A stretch of 64,000 nucleotides of DNA from Episyrphus balteatus (taxonomy: Eukaryota > Arthropoda > Insecta > Diptera > Syrphidae): contig NC_079134.1 in assembly GCF_945859705.1 (NCBI RefSeq), positions 12,441,545-12,505,544 of the forward strand, written 5' to 3'. Under the pieces are notes generated by a model, which searched no databases, was not told where the DNA came from, and worked only from the letters and a program-made list of their open reading frames with translations. The number at the start of each line of letters is the position of its first letter. Position 1 is the first letter of the stretch. Below are positions 59,066-64,000 of the stretch, piece by piece. A program made the translations under genes and the position numbers.

Positions 59066-61019
59066 ACAAAAATTGAGCTCTATACGCGTTTGTATTAAGA
59101 ACAATTTTTTTTTGTAATATATGCATTTTTAGAAGAAAAAATAAATTAAAAAACAAGGGTTTTTTTTTTAACTTGATTTTTATAAATAATTTTTTTTGAA
59201 CAAAAAAAACCAACATAAAATTGATATTTTGTTGTAATGACTAATCAATACCTAAAACCTAAGTACATATTAAAAAAAATCAATATCATGTTTTTGAAAA
59301 CTTTTGATACAAAAATTTTTTTTTATTTTCTGATTTATATTTCAACAATATAAATGCTTTCTTAGAAAATATTTCGTTGATATTGAATTAGTCGTTTGGG
59401 AGAAAATTAAATTAAAAAAACCGCTAGTATGGCAGTTAACAAAATAATACATTAGAAGATAGGCCTTGTCTTAAACCTTACGTTTGAATTTTTTGCAACG
59501 AAATCGTTTTCGAGGAAATTAAACTTTTCCTAAACCTTTATAGTCTTACTACATTAGGGCGTTCGTTATTTAGGTTTTTTTTCGAGAATCAAGTTCCTAA
59601 GTGGAAAAACTATTTCTAAATTATAAAAAAAAAATCCCTAATTTTTTCAGATTTTTATTTTGACGCAAGATGGTGCACCAAGAGGATTAGATTTTTTTCT
59701 TATTTGAAATAGGTCTTATGAGGCCATTTTTTTTTTAGATAAAGCCTTAAAGTAAAAATTCAGATTCTTGTCTACATGAAACACCGTTTTCAGAAAGGTA
59801 TAAACCATTTTTCTAGGACTAGGGGTTTAGTGAGGGCATGAGAAAAAACCTTAACCCTCTTGGGGCGCCATCTAGCGTCAAAATAAAAATATGAAAAAAT
59901 TAAGGATTTTCTTTTTATTATTTAGAAACTGTTTTTCCTCTATACTCTATAAAACTCTTTATCTAAAACGACCAATGATAGATTAATGTATCAGCCTGAA
60001 TCAAAATGTGTTCCCAAGTTGATATCTCCCGATTTGATCTTTTATGCCATACCTGCTAAAAATTCACTACATCACACTAAAATTATGTTCCCTTCTTTGT
60101 GGGAACCCGATTTAGTTTAAAGCAATTTTAATTCGTCAAACGCCATAAAATTTTATGAAAGTTAAAAAGTAAAGATTTTTTTTAGCCTTTTAGGGTCTAA
60201 AAGGTGCTAATAACTCTGCGTCTAACCCCTCTGACATTTTTTCATACCCTTTTGCGAGTACGCTTACATGCAACCAATAACAAAATATCAACACAAGAAA
60301 AAGCTTAAGGCTCAACTTCAAGACTCATCTTTTTGATGAAGTTTCTAATTACCTACCGCAAATAATTTTTTAATTTCTTCTTTGATGCTACAGCAGCAGC
60401 AACATTCTGAGGCATCGAAGCCTCATAAATGCATTGGGGCACTAAGCAAAGTGGGTGGTGCCGCCAAGAAGCGATTAAGTTCAAATTCACTACGATGCTA
60501 GACATTGATGCTGGGCTGCTCTCTGGTATCTTGTTGATGTGGCCTAGAGAGTTCCGGCATGATGATGGCGATCATAGATGCTTGCACCAAACCAAAACAC
60601 ACACTCCCGATAATTAGCATATTTATTAAGATGCCACACAAGCTGACAGAATGAGGTCGAAGCGATGGGTATTTTTAGTGTTGGCGCAGGTGCGGGAGAC
60701 TTAATTATTTAAGAAAAAAAAAAAAATTGCCTTTGGTTGCATGTGGCAATTAAGATGTTAATTTTATAATTTTTTTCAAGTCTTTTTTTTGTGTACCTAC
60801 CTAGAGTCTCAACTCAAGAGGCTATAATCCGATGAACACCTAGCAAATTGTCAGCTCTAGCAGCATATCTGCTGGTGGATGATAATTACTTTGAGAATAA
60901 AGATACACACCAGAAGATGCGATAATTATAAATACACAAAGATGTTTTGGTTGCACTTTCGATGTCAGGGAAAACAGTCTACCGACACGGCTTCAAGCTA
61001 AATAGCAGTTCAAGTTATC
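59066..61019. other. AT-rich then single-copy region; no gene recognised
   Basis: 59330-59450 has a weak match to the dispersed repeat (CCGCTAGTATGGCAGTTAAC). 60370-60680 is richer in G+C with a 62-codon frame at 60429 (plus) that I do not recognise. A GCTACAGCAGCAGCAAC tract lies near 60390. Confidence 0.35.
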
Positions 61020-62950
61020 GGTGGATTGGATACAAAATGAAAGTAAAACCAAGAAAAGATGGAATGATTTTTAAACGGCTGATTAGTGTGAAAGGTTTTT
61101 ATGAGAAAAATATCGTTCTTAACTTTAGGACCTCCCAGGTTATCTGGATGAAATTTGACAGCAAGGCTTTATATTTAGGGTGGATCATAAAAATATGAAA
61201 CTTCGAAAGAAACATTGTGAATTGTAGGAAGTAGTAGGGAAGTTAGGGATTCAAATCTTGAATTAAAGTTTTTAGGACCCTAAAGACCTTAATGAAAAAT
61301 CTTTATACTTTTTCAAGTTCGATAACTTTTTGGAACTTAGCTTTGAGATTCCTTAGAGTTAAGAATACATTCCTCTAGAAATAATGACGAAGGTACCTTT
61401 GGGACCCCTATGACCATAAGCTTTATATGTCTATATAATGAAACCTTAAAAAAGAACAAAGACAACAAAGCGAAATAAAACCAAGAAAAGATGGAATTGT
61501 TTTCAAACGGCCGATTAGTCTGAAAGGTTTTAATGGGAAAAATATCGTTCTTAACTTTAGGACCTCCCAGGTTGTCTGGACGAAATTTGACAGCAAGGCT
61601 TTATATTTAGGGTGGATCATAAAAATATGAAACTTCAACGAAATACTGTGAAGTTAGGGATTCAAAAACTTGAATTAAGATTTTTAAGACCCTAAAGAAC
61701 TTAATGAAAAATCTTTTTGATAAGATGATCGGTATACTTTTTCATGTTTGATTACTTTTTGGAACTTAACTTTGAGATTCCTTAGAGTTAAGAATACATA
61801 ATGACTAAGGTACCTTGGGACCCCTCAGAACCATAAAAAAAAAAATAAAGCCAACAAAGCGAAATAAAACCAAGAAAAGATGGAAAGGCTTCTATAGGAA
61901 TAAGACAGTTCATATCTTTAAGACCTCCCAGGTTCTATGGAAAGAATTTGAGAGCAAGGTCTTATACCGAGGGCATGATCAAAAAAATATGAAACTTCTA
62001 ACGAAGTATTATGAATTGCATGAAGTATTAATTAAGTTAAAAGATTAAAAGTCAATTCGAGTTTTAGGACCCAAAAAACTTTTAAAAAGATAAACGTCTG
62101 TTTTTGGACCAATTATAATCTTTCAGATTCTTTACTATTGAGCATACTTTCCTCTAGAAATAATGACAAACGCTGCTTGTGACATCTTAAAGATTAAAAA
62201 AAACTTCAATTTGGGTTTTTAAGACCCTATAAACCATTAAAACGTCCCGTTTTGGATTAGGTTTAATACTAGAAGATTCAAAAACGTCAATTCAGGTTTT
62301 AAGACCCAATAGAACTTTTATATAAGAAAACTTCTGTTTTTGGATCAGGTCTTATCTTTCAGATTCCTTACTATTGAGCATACATTACTTAAATAATAAT
62401 GGCAAACGCTGGTTGTGTCCCTTTAAAGATTCAAAAAAAACGTCAACTTGGGTTTTTAAGACCCTATTAACTCTATTAAGGTACGAAAACGTCCCATTTT
62501 GGCTTAGGTCTTATATTTGAGATTCATTACTATGAGCATATATTCCTCCAGTTTGTGATCTCTTAAACATTGGAAATGTCAATTTGAGTTTTTAGGTCCC
62601 CATAGACCTTTAAGGTATGAAAACTTCTTTTTTTTTGGATTAGGTCTTATCTTTGAGATTCCTTAGTATTAAGCATAAATTCCTCTAGAAAAATGAACAC
62701 AGGCAGCTTGTGACCCCCAAAAGATTGAAAACCTTCACTTTGGTTTTTAAAGACCTATTGCCACGAAAAGGTCCCTTTATTGATTAATTATATTCTTTGA
62801 GATTCCTTACTATGAAGCATACATTCCTCGAGAAGTAATGACAAAGGCAGCTTTTGACCCCTAAGCTCCTAAGGTCTATAAGCCCCATAAGTCTCTAAAC
62901 AATGAAACCATTTTTTAAAACAAAGACGACAAAACGAATAAAACATCTTG
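61020..62950 (+). repeat. Diverged tandem array with units that shorten along the array
   Basis: The landmark GATTCCTTA...AGCATACATTCCTCTAGAAA (with variants) recurs at 61347, 61776, 62126, 62362, 62521, 62657 and 62801. The spacings are 429, 350, 236, 159, 136 and 144 bp. A second landmark, AAAACCAAGAAAAGATGGAA, occurs only in the first three units (near 61047, 61477 and 61865). Another, TTTTTAGGACCC or TTTTAAGACCC, occurs throughout. Short open frames (for example 83 codons at 60947) arise from the repeats. A final partial unit (AATGAAACCATTTTTTAAAA) closes the array. Confidence 0.75.
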
Positions 62951-64000
62951 TTAAAATATGCAAATTATGAGATTATGTCAAGATTCTATGTCTCACAGGC
63001 CGCATCTCTGTCAACAGACCGCATATACAGAGGCAATAAGCTACCTCAAGTTCCGGTAGTGAGCGCATCAGTCGTTTTGATTGGATTCTCTGTCGCAGAA
63101 CTCACAAAATGTATATCTGTACACCTGGGCTTTGACGACACCATAAACCAAAGCAACGATGCGACGATGGACGCACGACGGGAAGAAGGTGACTTCCGAT
63201 TCATAACGTGTCGGTCGTCGTGGAGGCTTTGAAGTTCTCCATCATCATCGGTGTGGTCGATCAAAAGATGAATACAAAAAAAAAAAAACGAGCGCGCTGA
63301 ATGTTTTCATGCAAACGAAGCCGACAAAATTAATGGAATTAGCTATAGCCTAGCCATCCCGCACGTGGGCTTCCCCCTCCTTCCAGACTTTGATACAACA
63401 ATGTCGCGGTCTCTCAGCACCATACCGCATGAAACAAAAGTGACAACGCCAATTTATAAAGGGGGAGGAAAGGTATGAGAGAGAAGATTGAATTCATGCA
63501 CCGAAATCAATGAATTGTGACGCGAAGACGGCGAGGTGAATAATAATTGCACCACACTCAAGATCTATGTTGACATTTTTATGCTTGAATGTAATTTTGG
63601 TTTTTTATTTTTTAATTTGACTACACTCTACTGGAGGTCTCTGGCGGGAGATATGAATGTGTGCCAAAGGAGTAGGAGGTCCAGGGGGAAGTTATTGGTG
63701 ATTCTATAATAAGAATTAATTTTGCAAATATACATTGCTTTTTAAACCTCTGGAGATAATGTGGCTGAAGCTTTTGATGTAGGTAGGGTCTTAGGTCAGA
63801 GGTCTTAGATATTTGTTAAAGAATTTCCAAGAAATTTTAAATAACTTTTAAGAAAGTTTTGAAACTTAAACATTGTCACTGCAGAGGTTCGGGGTTCAAA
63901 TCCAGCCTTCACCACCTCGAATTTTAAGAGGTCTTGCGAGGAATTGACGAAGCTTCCAAGAGTATCATTTTTATGTTTAGAAAAGTTTTCATAGAAACTC
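62951..64000. other. Single-copy region, richer at 63000-63500; no gene recognised
   Basis: 63000-63500 has higher G+C, CpG-containing phrases (ATGCGACGATGGACGCACGA) and overlapping short frames on both strands (94 codons plus at 62948, 72 codons minus at 63046). It could be promoter or UTR sequence of a host gene beyond the window. GGTTCAAATCC at 63893-63903 matches the pol III B-box consensus but no tRNA fold surrounds it. Confidence 0.35.

Noticed and set aside
63880..63910. tRNA or SINE B box (GGTTCAAATCC)
   Set aside because: The flanking bases do not form a T-arm stem and no A box precedes it at the usual distance. The window ends before a SINE body could be judged.
1..64000. CRISPR array, rRNA, operon or prophage
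   Set aside because: No regularly spaced short repeats with unique spacers, no rRNA-like conserved stretches, and no closely packed genes; the sequence is eukaryotic in character.

Overview
This is AT-rich animal nuclear DNA and looks like an insect, probably a fly (Diptera). I infer this from base composition, the absence of bacterial-style gene packing, and the transposon mix: Ty1/copia with a copia-type internal initiator-tRNA-Met primer site, Tc1/mariner, hAT, and a non-LTR retrotransposon. I find no convincing host gene. The window is intergenic or intronic DNA packed with mobile elements. The only long intact reading frame is the Gag-Pol polyprotein of a young copia-like element (LTRs at 51638-51817 and 55824-56003, which differ at one base in 180).

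The theme of the window is long inverted repeats. (1) A family with the short terminal inverted repeat ACGTGATAACGTC has copies at 1-1475, 5131-6922, 8303-9966, 10811-11950 and 57359-59065, plus a diverged reversed copy at about 1520-2330. The third and fourth copies face each other across a 0.76 kb loop and make a 3.6 kb fold-back. (2) Two palindromic derivatives of a Tc1/mariner transposon (19230-20285 and 40566-42207) each carry the first half of the transposon twice, head to head. They share the same junction and sit at separate TA sites. (3) A 2 kb fold-back lies at 33660-35668. (4) A 1.65 kb fold-back (50925-56952) has the copia element inserted in one arm. (5) Smaller palindromes lie at 13721-13817, 20330-20426 and 21630-22293.

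Layout: 0-12 kb is mostly the ACGTGATAACGTC family, with one nested 244-bp insertion. 12-19 kb is mostly single-copy sequence with one terminal-inverted-repeat element at 14282-15302. 19-24 kb is a cluster of DNA transposon derivatives, ending in a 758-bp hAT element with an 8-bp target duplication. 24.5-26.3 kb is a broken, 5'-truncated non-LTR retrotransposon on the minus strand. 26-38 kb is AT-rich DNA with a dispersed repeat recognised by GCACGACTGGGGTCGCACG and the 2 kb fold-back. 38-45 kb is a second DNA-transposon cluster. 45-51 kb is mostly single-copy. 51-59 kb holds the copia-interrupted fold-back and another ACGTGATAACGTC element. 61-63 kb is a diverged tandem array whose units shorten from about 430 to about 140 bp.

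Nothing here reads as a pathway or operon. The biological interest is the number of independent structures that would fold into long double-stranded RNA hairpins if transcribed, and the history shown by nested insertions and shared junctions. Family names rest on motifs and termini read by eye; I made no database comparison.
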